NCBI GenBank assembly: GCA_029817715.1
Contig: JARUPY010000474.1
Coordinates: forward strand, 682,001 to 746,000
Length of the DNA stretch: 64,000 nt
Origin: Melastoma dodecandrum
Lineage: Eukaryota > Streptophyta > Magnoliopsida > Myrtales > Melastomataceae
Reading direction: 5' to 3'
Shown: positions 11,829-22,024 of the stretch, one piece after another
Position numbering within the stretch: position 1 is the stretch's first letter
How the letters are laid out: the number at the start of each line of letters is the position of its first letter
Made by a program: the position numbers and the translations under genes
The notes under the pieces: generated by a model
Seen by the model: the letters and a program-made list of their open reading frames with translations, nothing else
Databases searched by the model: none
What the model was told of the DNA's origin: nothing

Positions 11829-12660
11829 AGTGTGGGAATTTGTAGATATTAAAATTTTATTAATGTCGAAGTAATGTTATTCGGTTCAAGAAATCATATA
11901 TTATATCGACCGATATGACATAAAATATTTTACACTCATTTAGTGTGAAATTAATATAATTACTACTTGGACTTGAAATTACATAAAGTCCAAGGATATT
12001 AGATGATTTTGGGTTGAATAAGCCCGACCCATTCATATATTGGGTTGAATAAGCTTTAGTCTAGCCCATGAGTTAATTCATATGTTGGCCCATCCATGGT
12101 CCGACCCATTTAAACTTCGGCCCAATCCAAAGTCCGGTCCAATATGACCCCTAAGCCTATGCATCTTTGTCCCACATCGGAAGGAGATGGCGCCTAAAGA
12201 CTTCTCAACTCCTATATAAAGGGAGTCCCTTCCCATCTTTGGGACACAACTTCAAGAGTGAGGAGCTCCTTCGACAGCGAAGTTCTTGAGTATCTTTTCC
12301 TCACTTGATCAACGACGAAGTGCTGCCAGATCAAGCTTCTATAACAGCCCTGGTGTTCTTCGCCCATCTTCAGAAAGCTCTCCAGATCAAGCTTCTACAG
12401 CCCTGGTGATCTTCGTAGCTCCTGAAGACCCGCCGGATCAAGCTCTACAACTCCAGCATCTTCATCAACATACCTCCCTGAAGCTCCAGCGGATATTCGC
12501 CAGAGCATCAACCATTCGAAATTTCGGATAACTCGAAGTATAGAATCAGAGGACTCACGTGCTTCGTCCGTGATAGAGATTGAACCTGCTATTTCACAAT
12601 ACGACAATTTGTACGTTGCTTCCGGTCTATATACGGACCGTGAGATATTTTTACGTTAAC
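11829..12660 (+). mobile_element. LTR-like region, probable 3' LTR
   Basis: It starts TGTGGGAATTTG and ends ACGTTAACA (TG..CA). It contains a U3-like promoter with GTCCCACATCGG and a TATA box, followed by a long R/U5-like stretch. Three tandem ~50-56-bp units beginning GATCAAGC occur at 12329, 12385 and 12436. There is no second copy in the window for comparison, no good polypurine tract upstream and no confirmed target duplication, so both ends are provisional. The following ~300 bp carries two related motifs (GGTGAGGAGC.AAG at about 12669 and 12773), so this could instead be the 5' LTR of another truncated element. Confidence 0.45.
12213..12220 (+). promoter_or_regulatory. TATA box in LTR-like region
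   Basis: TATATAAA in the context CTCCTATATAAAGGGAG, about 35 bp downstream of GTCCCACATCGG, a spacing typical of plant LTR promoters. Confidence 0.6.
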
Positions 12661-14570
12661 AGACTCGGTGAGGAGCTAAGCAGGTAGGACACCTTCGGAG
12701 GAAAACGTCCATCACCCAACTATTGGGCTTCGTCGAGTGAATTACTTGTTTGCGGCCTTGAGCCAAAGTCTTGGTGAGGAGCCAAGTAGACAAGACATTA
12801 CAGGAGAGGAACGTCTATAATGCAGATGGCTCACGCAAGGCCAAGCTAGGGCCGACTCAAGAAGGGCGAATGAGAAGGGGACACCTTCACGCTATTAGAA
12901 TGGTCAAGTTGAGTAATCAACTCGATAAGATAAGAACAATCACCTTGAAGAGAGTCTAAGTCGAGTTCATCCTGCTCGAGGCGGTGTCTTACTAATTGAG
13001 GTCGAGTTCAGTCTACTCAAGACCAAGTTACCTGAATTGAGATCGAGTTCATTCTACATGGGTGCTGCTCAACTCACGATGGATGTTATTGGAGGACGGC
13101 CAACCCATCGACATGCCAAGACCCTTTAATTACTTTTGAATTTTTATTTTAATCATGTGGGCCTTTATTTAGGTCAAATTAGGAATTAGGGTTACACTTT
13201 TTAAGTTCACCATAAATTTGATGTTTATGTCTAATGTTAAGGATAATTTCTGAAAAATTATCCTAATAGACGGTGGTCAAATTATATTTGAATTTTTTGT
13301 TATTATTCATATCGTTTGATGGATTTTCAATCGCGGCAAGAATTCCGAACATTCCCATAATCGATGGTGTATCTGTATCCAGTTTGTTCAACCCTCGCGA
13401 CTGTGTTGGTGGGGTGTTTGTTGTATCTGTGGTCTTCCTAGATAGACCTGTTCAGCTTTCGGTGGTGGTTTTCTGTAACCGAGGTCGTCGTGTCATATCC
13501 TTTATAGCTTGTTTTGTTGGAATTGGTTATGTTCCACTTCCCCATCGTAGTTGTTTGCATGTCCATCAAACGGTTCCCCATCAATTGTTATCAGATTGTA
13601 ACAATACAGTTATAGTAAATAGATTTTGACGTGGAATGACGCTGGACGAGGCCCTTTCGACAGGACTAGTGCAAGAAGTTGAAGAGTTAGGTCATTGGGT
13701 AAAGTGGCTACTCGTAGAAAGGAGGACCTCCGGACTGCAATCCACTCTACAACTCAAGAAAGAAGGGGAGAATCACTTCTTTGGTGATTTAAGTGACGGG
13801 GAGTATTCCGGAAGAGGATAGAGGGAACATCAGCCCACTTGTACCATAAACATGTGACTGGACATTTCGAAGTTTGAATAAAAATTAGACCCTAAGTAGT
13901 TTTCCGATTGGCTTCAATTGATTGAAAGGGTATTTGAGTATGACGACATTTCGGAGGACATCGAGTGGAGTACATATGGCATTCATGATATACCTAATTG
14001 CTGAAATATATGGTATATGTCCATTATCCTCCTTTCCCTAGTGTTTGCAAACACATTACCTTGGAGATGTGTACACCATGTGATATTGGCAAGACTTTTT
14101 CCTTGACATCGTGGATGCTAAATATTTTCAGCAACTTACCCGTGTATGTACGTTTTTTGCTTATCTCGATTTATCCTTATACCTATGACATATGTTACAT
14201 TCCCAAAATCCTTCATTATAAGACACTTTATGGACTGATATTTACATCTATTTGTCAGATTTCTTAATCTTTTTAAGTTGTAAAAGCAAGCATAATTCGA
14301 ATAGACTAAAGCGTGAAGTGAAGCCCTTTGCCACGAGCCTCGCCTTCCATTTCACCGAAGTCAATTTCTGTCAAGTTGGGCTCCTACTTCTTTTTGAACT
14401 CCTTGAATCTTGCAAGGGTTTATGAGTCATGCCTCATTAAATAGATACATTCATATTTATAAAAATTATCGGTAAAAATAATGAAGTAGACATAAGCTCC
14501 TCTGACATGAATTGACACAGGCTCACACACATTACTATGTATGAGTTATAGCAAGCTTTTTTATTGGTCT
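12661..14570. other. Region without a supported gene
   Basis: The first ~400 bp hold imperfect repeats (GGTGAGGAGC..AAG twice; GTCGAGTTCA three times between 12960 and 13050) that may be element leader or flanking repeat. Short ORFs at 13273-13629 and 13636-13821 match no family I recognise. I see no coding gene. Confidence 0.4.
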
Positions 14571-14610
14571 GATGGTCAGTTATTCGCATTATTTGGTCAA
14601 TAAAATACAG

Positions 14611-15035
14611 TGGGAGTAATGGATGAGAAGGCCCCACAGCAGTTGGGGCTGAACTGCAAGATGACGTACACCGTGGTTGCTGGAGATACCTGCTTCGACA
14701 TCGCTCAGCAGTTCAACCTGACATTAGCTGAGTTACTTGCAATCAACCCTGGCATTAACTGCGACGATCTCCAAATTGGTCAATCCATCTGCCTCGAGGC
14801 CGATGCACCAATACCTATCATACTTCCGATACTACCGATCTTTTCACGTAATGTTCGTCATGTTTTTAATAACGGGGCTGGTTGCTTTCAGTATGGAAAG
14901 CCTACAATAAAGAAGAGGAGTTTACTCATGTTTCATATTCTCCTTTCTCTTTTTCCGTTGTCAACAAGTGGAATAATACTCTGTTATAAGAATGCAGTCT
15001 GTCCTCCTTTAGCCACATTCTTAATCTTTATATAA
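14611..15035 (+). pseudogene. LysM protein copy A: exon 2 only, stop codon lost
   Basis: The sequence from 14611 is homologous to exon 2 of the two complete LysM copies. It is preceded by the same intron end (GGTCAATAAA.ATACAG), and phase-1 splicing would give L-G-V-M-D-E-K. The LysM domain is intact (YTVVAGDTCFDIAQQFNL; AINPGINC; GQSICLEA) with the four conserved cysteines. No recognisable exon 1 with its signal peptide is found upstream. The stop present in the other copies has been lost, so the frame runs 75 codons into sequence homologous to their 3' UTR. An in-frame ATG at 14619 could start an unsecreted version. It is most simply a pseudogene. Confidence 0.7.
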
Positions 15036-15419
15036 TGGGATGGAGAACCCGAAAGTTACTCTACGCGGGTTGGTTCCTAATCTTTAGAACCTTTGGAAAT
15101 TACCAGTTATTCGTAGGTACTAACTTGGAATCCTTCCTAGTCCTCAAAACATCAGTTTCGTTTGATTTCAGGCATACACCTTACTCATGTTCCTCCTTAT
15201 TTGGATGGACAAACAAAACGACGAGTGTCCAGCAATCACCTGGAAGGAAAATCTATGTAACACATCCACATTAAAGAGTTCACTGGTGAGATCTGAGGTG
15301 AAAATTTAACTTTAGGCGATCACACATCCAACTTTTGAACATATTAATCGTATGTTTTCAGTTTGTGGTTTAGCTAATGGGATACAATTTTGTGAATTGT
15401 CGCCATGCTAGTTCACACA

Positions 15420-16501
15420 TGAAGAAATGACATGTACAAACTCCAAACAACTTTGCAAAAACATTCCCAAATCTTGGCTGAACTTGCGACATGAATTTCC
15501 CAAATCTATCCACTACCGTTTAAAAATAAAAGTTCAAAGTAATTCAGTTATCCAAAAACATTTGGAATCTGTTTACATTGTCCGGCACTATTGTGCAAAA
15601 AGAAAATATAAATAAAGCGAGAGAAAAGCATTATATCTAATTGGGCATAGTTGACCTTGTTCTAACAAAGAATACGGTTGGTGTAATAATGACACTAAGA
15701 GGGGGTAATTAGCGTTCTAGCTCTTTTTGGATTTTCTACGACTAATAAAACCCAGCAGCGGAATGTTAGATTTATGTAGGTTATAGAACCCTTGTTTATA
15801 GTAGATCCCGAACTGAATTGTTAAGGAATGTAAGACTAGTCGAGGTCTGATCTATAATGCTACTATACAGCCTTGAAAAGGTTTATGCAGTTGCCGAAGA
15901 TTGATATAGAATCTTGACGTTTCTACCATCAAGTCTCTAATAATTTGATTGTCCTAAACATAATCAACAACTCTACTCTAATATCTAAAAGATAATTGTA
16001 GTGTACATAACCATATAGGTTTCTGTACTTGCAGGAGATTATTTGCAAGAGCTAGATCAATGAGAGCAACTCTAGAACATAAGAGGTTGCTTTAGCGATA
16101 CAGGATTGGTGCAAGACCTTTGGAGTCTCTGCCCATATGTAGCATTAGGTCTGTTAATTTACTTTTTTGTTAGAAGTTTATGGGATTGATTGGTTAGAGA
16201 AACGTTAGTATAAAAAATAAATGCGACAGAAAAATTTTATAGTGGTTCGACAATAGTCTACCTCCATTTTTCACCCTTATAGGATGATATTCACTCTATA
16301 ACACTTATAACAATTGCAAGGCCGTCAGAAAGAACCAAGAAACTTCTATGGAGGGCATTATAGATAGCCCTTTTGCTTCTCCACAAAGGGTATTCTAACA
16401 AAAGGGACATGCGAGTAACTAAAGAATCTCTCTGGTTAAGGTTCTGCATGGCCAATAGTTGACTAACTCCTCATTCCATGTGGTTTAGGGATTCTGCACT
16501 A
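15420..16501 (+). repeat. Downstream block of LysM unit A
   Basis: Non-coding sequence homologous to the stretches after the other LysM copies (about 24170-24627, 27870-28946 and 29326-29925), recognisable by GGGCATAGTT.ACCTTGTTCTAAC and AGTAGATCCCGAA. It is cut at 16501 by the solo LTR insertion and resumes at 21803. Confidence 0.8.
16497..16501. repeat. Target site duplication CACTA, left copy of outer solo LTR
   Basis: CACTA here is repeated at 21798-21802 directly after the LTR's other end. The uninterrupted paralogous block at 28947-28951 has a single CACTA, confirming integration. Confidence 0.92.
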
Positions 16502-18030
16502 TGTGCGCGCGCCTTCTGGCCTAGCACGTGCGTGGCGGTTCGGACGACCCGAGGATCCGAGCCCGCTCCCCAAGGCCCAACCGATCGACGTCGCGACTCG
16601 AGCGTCAGACGCTGCGGAAAGTAATTGAGTGATCTCTCCCTTGGTTCTTAACTGGGCCTGCTTGGGCCCTCGCCAACCGTCTCCATTTTCCTATGAGGAG
16701 GCGGACGAAAGGCGGAGCATGATCCAAAGAAGGAACTTTCGGGAGAAATCAGGAGCAGCTCGTGTCGTCAGTTCCTCATCCAAAATGGCTCCGTAAAAGG
16801 TGTTATTGTTATTTAACTTAGGTAAACTATACGGAATCGCCACCGACTTTATTTATAAAATCTGTTTTAAGTCGTAAAGAAAACAGTGGCTCGAGGATCC
16901 TTAATTACCGACTCTTACACTTAGACATGCGAAAAGGTGGCGTTTGCTCAAAAGAATTTGTTTCTGATTAACGAGCGTTGGACCCGATCCGGGCATCACT
17001 CCGGACTCATGTCTCTGTTTTACGGGTTTTGGACCCGATACGGACTTTTTGAGCCCAAACTCATGTTTATTTGTTTTACAAACAACATGCGACCATAAAC
17101 CTATGGGCTTAAGGCATGCGGGCAAGCACAAATAATTATTTAGATCAAAGGGAGCGGGGAAGGATGGTGATCGTGTGCCTATGCACTTGGGCCCACGGCC
17201 CGTTACATGTGGAAATAAAAAAAAAACTTCGGGAGGTTCGCACCTCCCTCATGTACCTGAGGTACGCCGGGATGGTTTTATATCGGCTGAGCTCATCAGT
17301 TAGGGTCGCTTTAATGAAGATTCCGTTGTGGTTGGTCCCTGCTCGCCACCAGTCTTTTTGGATGGTCTTCGAGATCCATCTTGGCGAATATCTCGGAGTT
17401 CTCATTCGGTTTTATGCAAAATAAATAATAAAATGATATGCCACTAATAGAATGATAATTACGAGATAACAAAAATCATGTTATATAATCGCATTTAAGA
17501 GACCTTTAATGAAAGATTCAAAGGTCTAATCTTATATTTCAAAATAATTAAAACGATTATTGTTAAAATAACTATCATTTAAAAAAAATAGCATTTTTAA
17601 AAGATAGTAACTTGCTTAAAATGATTCTCGACACTTTGGCTAACTCACATTCAATTAAAGTTAAGATTTTTTTTTTTAAAGTATTATGTTAAAAATGATA
17701 CGCACATGACGGGTGAAATGGATATTTAAATCATAAGTGGGGCTGAATTGAGATGTGTTGAAAGCATTCTTTTAATTTCTTTTTTTTTTAAAGGGGTTGT
17801 GTCACTACATGCATATTAATTTGTACAATAGATCTTTTTGTAAACAATTATTCAATAAAATAAAATTTATAGACTTTGGTAGTTTAAAGAAAGAAAAAGA
17901 ATAAATAAATAAATCATACGAAAATATACGTGATTAGTGATAAAATTGTTATTAAAATGTAATATGTAAATAAATCGAATTGAGTGTTTTGAAAATCACG
18001 TCTAACATTCAACTAAATAATGCAAACAAC

Positions 18031-18055
18031 TAATAATAATAATAATAATAATAAA
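18031..18055. repeat. (TAA)n microsatellite
   Basis: About eight TAA/ATA units inside the outer solo LTR. Confidence 0.9.
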
Positions 18056-18787
18056 ATAATAAAGAAATTCACAAATTCAATTATACATTAGACAGAAATA
18101 AAATAGAATCAATTTTTAGGTTTTGACGAACCTAGAAGGGATCAAGCTTTTCGGACATCCACGTTGTCCCAACTTCCGGCGGATGGAGAGCTGCCATGGT
18201 GCCTTTGTCTTCACGTCGGACCTAGCCACAACTTTGGCGTGGGGGCTGAAGTTGGCGGGTAGGGAGGACGCCGTTGCTTGATGGGATGATGGACGCGTCC
18301 GAATTCGGTGCCAGCAAGGATGGGCGCTTAGGAGTTCGAGATTCCGAGGAAAGCGCGGCATCTGGGTGTCTTAGGGCTGATGATGATGGCTCGACTGCAA
18401 CGCCGGGAAGCCAGTGGAAAAGGGGACGGCCTTGGCACTGATCACCGCTTTGGAGTACTGGTCTGATTTTCCTATACAAACAAGTAAATAGGTTAGAAGA
18501 CAAAATGACTTCCCGCTGTGCCGATGCACACCCGCGAGAAGTTTCGGACGCCTATTTTTATCGACGGCAGGATCGGGGTTTTGGAGGAATTTGTTGTTTC
18601 GGTTGAGAAGACAGTCGTCTAAGCAGCAAGAGGCAGGAGCGTCAGGTTTGGCTTGGATCGAATTGGTGATGTTGTCATCGTTTTTCTCTATCGGTGGGTT
18701 GGTTCTATGGGGAGGCTCACTCCATTGTTGACATTGGGATGTGCCAGGGGACTGGGTTTGAGTTGGCGACGCTGGGGTTCCTCGTTG

Positions 18788-18792
18788 ATGTT
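18788..18792. repeat. Target site duplication ATGTT, left copy of inner solo LTR
   Basis: ATGTT directly precedes the inner LTR and is repeated directly after it at 21360-21364. Confidence 0.92.
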
Positions 18793-21359
18793 TGTAATAC
18801 CTCAAATTATTTTTAACCCATTACATAAGCCCGATCCAAAAAAAAATATTTTAAGTCCATTTTGGGTTTTAAAAAAAGGGCCAAAGCCCACCTTAAACTC
18901 ATTTTCAATTTTATAAAATTTATTTTACTTTTATCCCCAACCTTATCATCTCACGTATCTTGACTTTCCCTAACCCTTTCGTTAATTCAAGATTCCTTTT
19001 AAACCCCTAACCAGAACTCGACCAGCCGTCTGGATTTCCTTTCCGATAGCAACAGCGAACGACCAAAGCTCCTACGACAACCAACAACAGGGAGCAATAT
19101 TCGATCGGACGCTCAGGCTACTTGTTCAGATGACGATCCTTTCAACCAAAGTAGCAGATTCATCTACCCTTAGCTAATCCTGCTGTCGATTAGGATGGGT
19201 GGCCAAAACTTCTCACGGGTGTGCATCAGCACAGCGGGAAGTCATTTTGTCTTCTAACCCATTTACTTGTTTGTACAGGAAAGTCAGACCAATACTCCAA
19301 AGCGATGATCAGTGCCAAGGCCGTCCCCTCCTTCACCGACTTCCAGACGTTTTAGTCGAGCCATCATCATCGAGCATCGCAGGCTCCATTCCCTTCGCCA
19401 AAGGCCCATCTTTTCTCTGCGCTTTGACCAATCCAGCGAGTTCGGCTTCGGACGGACAACCCCAATACACCCACCCACCTCGCTCTCCTCAGATTCCCGA
19501 TCTCCTAAACACCCATTCCTGTTGACACTCAACCCGGATACGTCTACCATCCCCCGTCCATGCCAAACTTGTCGCAACACCTTCCTGGCCGGCTCCCTGC
19601 CTCTGATCTGAGGTCTTCAGCCACCGACTCCGGTCATCCCCTTTTCGGACGCCAACGAGCCAAAGCCTCACAGAGCCACCTTCCATCCACGACCTCTCCC
19701 GCCTTCCAACTACCAGCGAAGGCCACACCCTCGTCCCTTCTGGACGTCTCTCACTCCGGCGACGACCCCGACGGCTCGGCACCTCTCTCGTAGCTCTACT
19801 CCTTCAGCCAACCCGTGACCCTTGGACGACGCTTTCTTTCCAGCCGTGGCCACGCGATCTCGGCCCCCCTTTCCATCGTCGTCATCACTACCATGCCTGA
19901 CGATTTCCTCAAATTGAAATTAGGTTTTGGAAAGGATCACCGTCCCTTTCATTTGTCTCTGTGTGTTTGTATGATATATATATTTTTATTTTGTTTTATT
20001 ATATTGCTGTTATTATTAAAATCTATTAAACATTAACCGGATGACTCACATGTTTTATTTAGCAAATGTCGAACATTAAAGATAAAAAATAAAAAAATGT
20101 TTTGTTCACAATTTTTAGTAAATGTTTGAATTTACATTGGATTCAATACTTTTATATATTTGATTTTTTTTAATCTCTTCATTTGTTTATTTGATTTCAA
20201 TTTCAAATTGAATTGTTTTTTTAATCTCTTCGTTTATAATGAATTGTGTGCTGCAACATTTTATTTCAATTTTCATTATTCAAATTTCTTTCACAGTAAC
20301 TTTCATTTTTTTATTTTTTTTATTTATTATTTTAGTATTTTACTATAACAATCACTATTATTATCTGTCACCCTTTTTTTTTTAAAAAAAATCAACAAAG
20401 TCTCGAATTAGTGGTAAGAATTCCACTTTGTCAATTTACCTAAAAAACAAAAATATAAAGACAACGTGTAATTGATGATAGATTAAATTATTGCTATTAT
20501 TCGAATTTTCTAACCACTTTTCGTTTATTTTGCATAAAAAAATCGAACGATAACTTCGAGGGATTTGACATGACGAATTATGAAGGCTAGACGAGACGTG
20601 GCACAAGACAAAGAGGCGCGGTGGAAGGTTTCATTGAAGCGGCCCCCAACTGATGAAGCCTTAACCGATGACATATCATCCTAGCATGAGGGAGGTGCGG
20701 GCCTCCCGTTTTTTTTTTTCCACGTGTAATAGGTCGTGGGCCCAAGTGCATAGGCCCACGATCACCACCTTTCCCCGCTCCATTTGATCGCAATAATTGT
20801 CTGTGCTTGTCCGCATGCCTTAGGCCCATAGGTTTATCATCGCATGTTGTTTGTAAAATAAATAAACATGAGTTCGGACCCAAAAAGCCCGAATCGGGTC
20901 CAACGCCCATAAATTAGAGACATGAGTCCGGAGTGATGCCCGGATTGGGTCTAACGCCCTGTTTTTTTCGGACTTAAAACATATTTTTATAAATAAAGTC
21001 GATGGCGACTCCGTATAGTTTACCTAGGTTAAATAACAACAACCTTTTTTTACGGAGCCATTTTGGATGAGGAACGAATGACCCGAGTCGCTCCTGATTT
21101 CTCCCGAAAGTTCCTTATTCGGATCATGCTCCGCCTTTTGCCCGCCGCCTCTTAGGAAAACAGAGACGGTCGGCGAGGGCCCGAGCAGAACCAGTTAGGA
21201 AACCAGGGAGGGATCACCCAGGGATGGATTACCCAATTCCCTTCCGCAGCGTCCGACGCTTGAGTCGTGACGTCGACCGATTGGGCCTTGGGGAGCGGAT
21301 CCGGATCCTTGGGTCGTTCGAACCACAGCGCGCGTGCTAGGCCGGAAGGCGCGCGTACA
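18793..21359 (+). mobile_element. Inner solo LTR nested in the outer LTR, opposite orientation
   Basis: It begins TGTAATACCTCAAATTAT at 18793 and ends GGCGCGCGTACA at 21359: 2567 bp, flanked by perfect ATGTT duplications. It belongs to the same family as the LTR it entered, with shared termini and long inverted matches (for example 18400-18540 against 19200-19330). No internal region remains. It was inserted after the outer element, because it interrupts that LTR. Confidence 0.92.
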
Positions 21360-21627
21360 ATGTTGTTGGACCTACCTTGGGATCCGTCCCTTTTTAAAAT
21401 GCCTCTACTCCTTTCTTTAAGAAGGCAGGAAATTCCTGCCTCCAGAACGAAGAAATCAAACAATTTGATTGATTGGAGCGTGAGATTTTCTTCTTCTCTT
21501 TTTTTATAAAGAAAATTAATTGCGAGAGAAAAATAAATATTAAGTGATAGAAGATTCTTGCTGATTCAGAATAACTTTCCCTTTTTTGATATGAGTTGTT
21601 ACGGAAATCGTTAGAGAAGATAAGCTT

Positions 21628-21650
21628 ATTATTTATTTATTTATTTATTT
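21628..21650. repeat. (ATTT)n microsatellite
   Basis: About five ATTT units in the U3 end of the outer solo LTR. Confidence 0.85.
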
Positions 21651-21802
21651 TTATAAAAATAAATGGGAATTGGGCTTAAATAGATTTGGCCCTTTTATTA
21701 GTCCAAAATAATCGATTAATGTCTATGGGCTTGAGCCATTTTATTTTGGACTGACTTATGTATTAATGATTTCTAACCCATAATTTGAGGTATTACACAC
21801 TA

Positions 21803-22024
21803 CAAACGGTGACTGTGGTTGAGGTCCTGCATGGCAAATAATGACTAACTCTTGAAGGTCCATCTGGTTGGGTTTATGCAATAACATGGCAACTCCACGA
21901 AAGTGCGTAGCGGCCCTACCCAAGCGGACAACACCTATGTTGAATGTTGGATTTCTCCTCCGGCGGCTCCACAACCTACTCGGCTCCTCACCAAGACTTC
22001 TATTACGTAAATTAAGCCGAGTAG
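21803..22024 (+). repeat. Continuation of LysM unit A tail after the LTR insertion
   Basis: Resumes the block interrupted at 16501. It matches 28952-29150 (GCATGGC.AATAATGACTAACTCTTGAAGG; CTCCGGCGGCTCCACAACCTAC). Confidence 0.8.

Larger units (their letters stand above)
1..12660 (+). mobile_element. Decayed Ty3/gypsy LTR retrotransposon, Tat-like, 5' end outside window
   Basis: The order is gag, aspartic protease, reverse transcriptase, degenerate RNase H, second (archaeal-type) RNase H, integrase, then a long antisense ORF and an LTR-like region. The dual RNase H, lack of a chromodomain and antisense extra ORF are traits described for the Tat lineage of plant Ty3/gypsy elements. The element enters the window inside gag, so its 5' LTR and primer binding site are missing. 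In-frame stops at 830, 3553, 3628, 4423, 5770 and 6549 and frameshifts near 1366 and 6430 make this copy non-autonomous. The 3' boundary is uncertain and rests on the LTR-like region at 11829-12660. Confidence 0.8.
16502..21797 (-). mobile_element. Outer solo LTR, interrupted by the inner solo LTR
   Basis: On the minus strand it begins TGTAATACCTCAAATTATGG at 21797 and ends GGCGCGCGCACA at 16502. It is flanked by CACTA duplications. Without the nested insertion its own length is about 2.7 kb (16502-18792 plus 21365-21797). No gag/pol sequence or second LTR adjoins it, so it is a solo LTR left by LTR-LTR recombination. Its R/U5 part (16502-17420) matches the U5-side sequence of the LTRs at 46507-47395 and 55784-56036, where a PBS confirms the polarity. 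All ORFs here are incidental. Confidence 0.9.

Noticed and set aside
13273..13821. ORFs of 118 and 61 codons
   Set aside because: No recognised motif, no supporting context, and no homologue elsewhere in the window.
20995..21015. TGGCGACTCCG as the true PBS, making 20530-20995 an LTR end
   Set aside because: All four family copies extend to GCGCGYACA, the two complete solo copies end there at a target duplication, and the LARD has a better PBS seven bases beyond that end.
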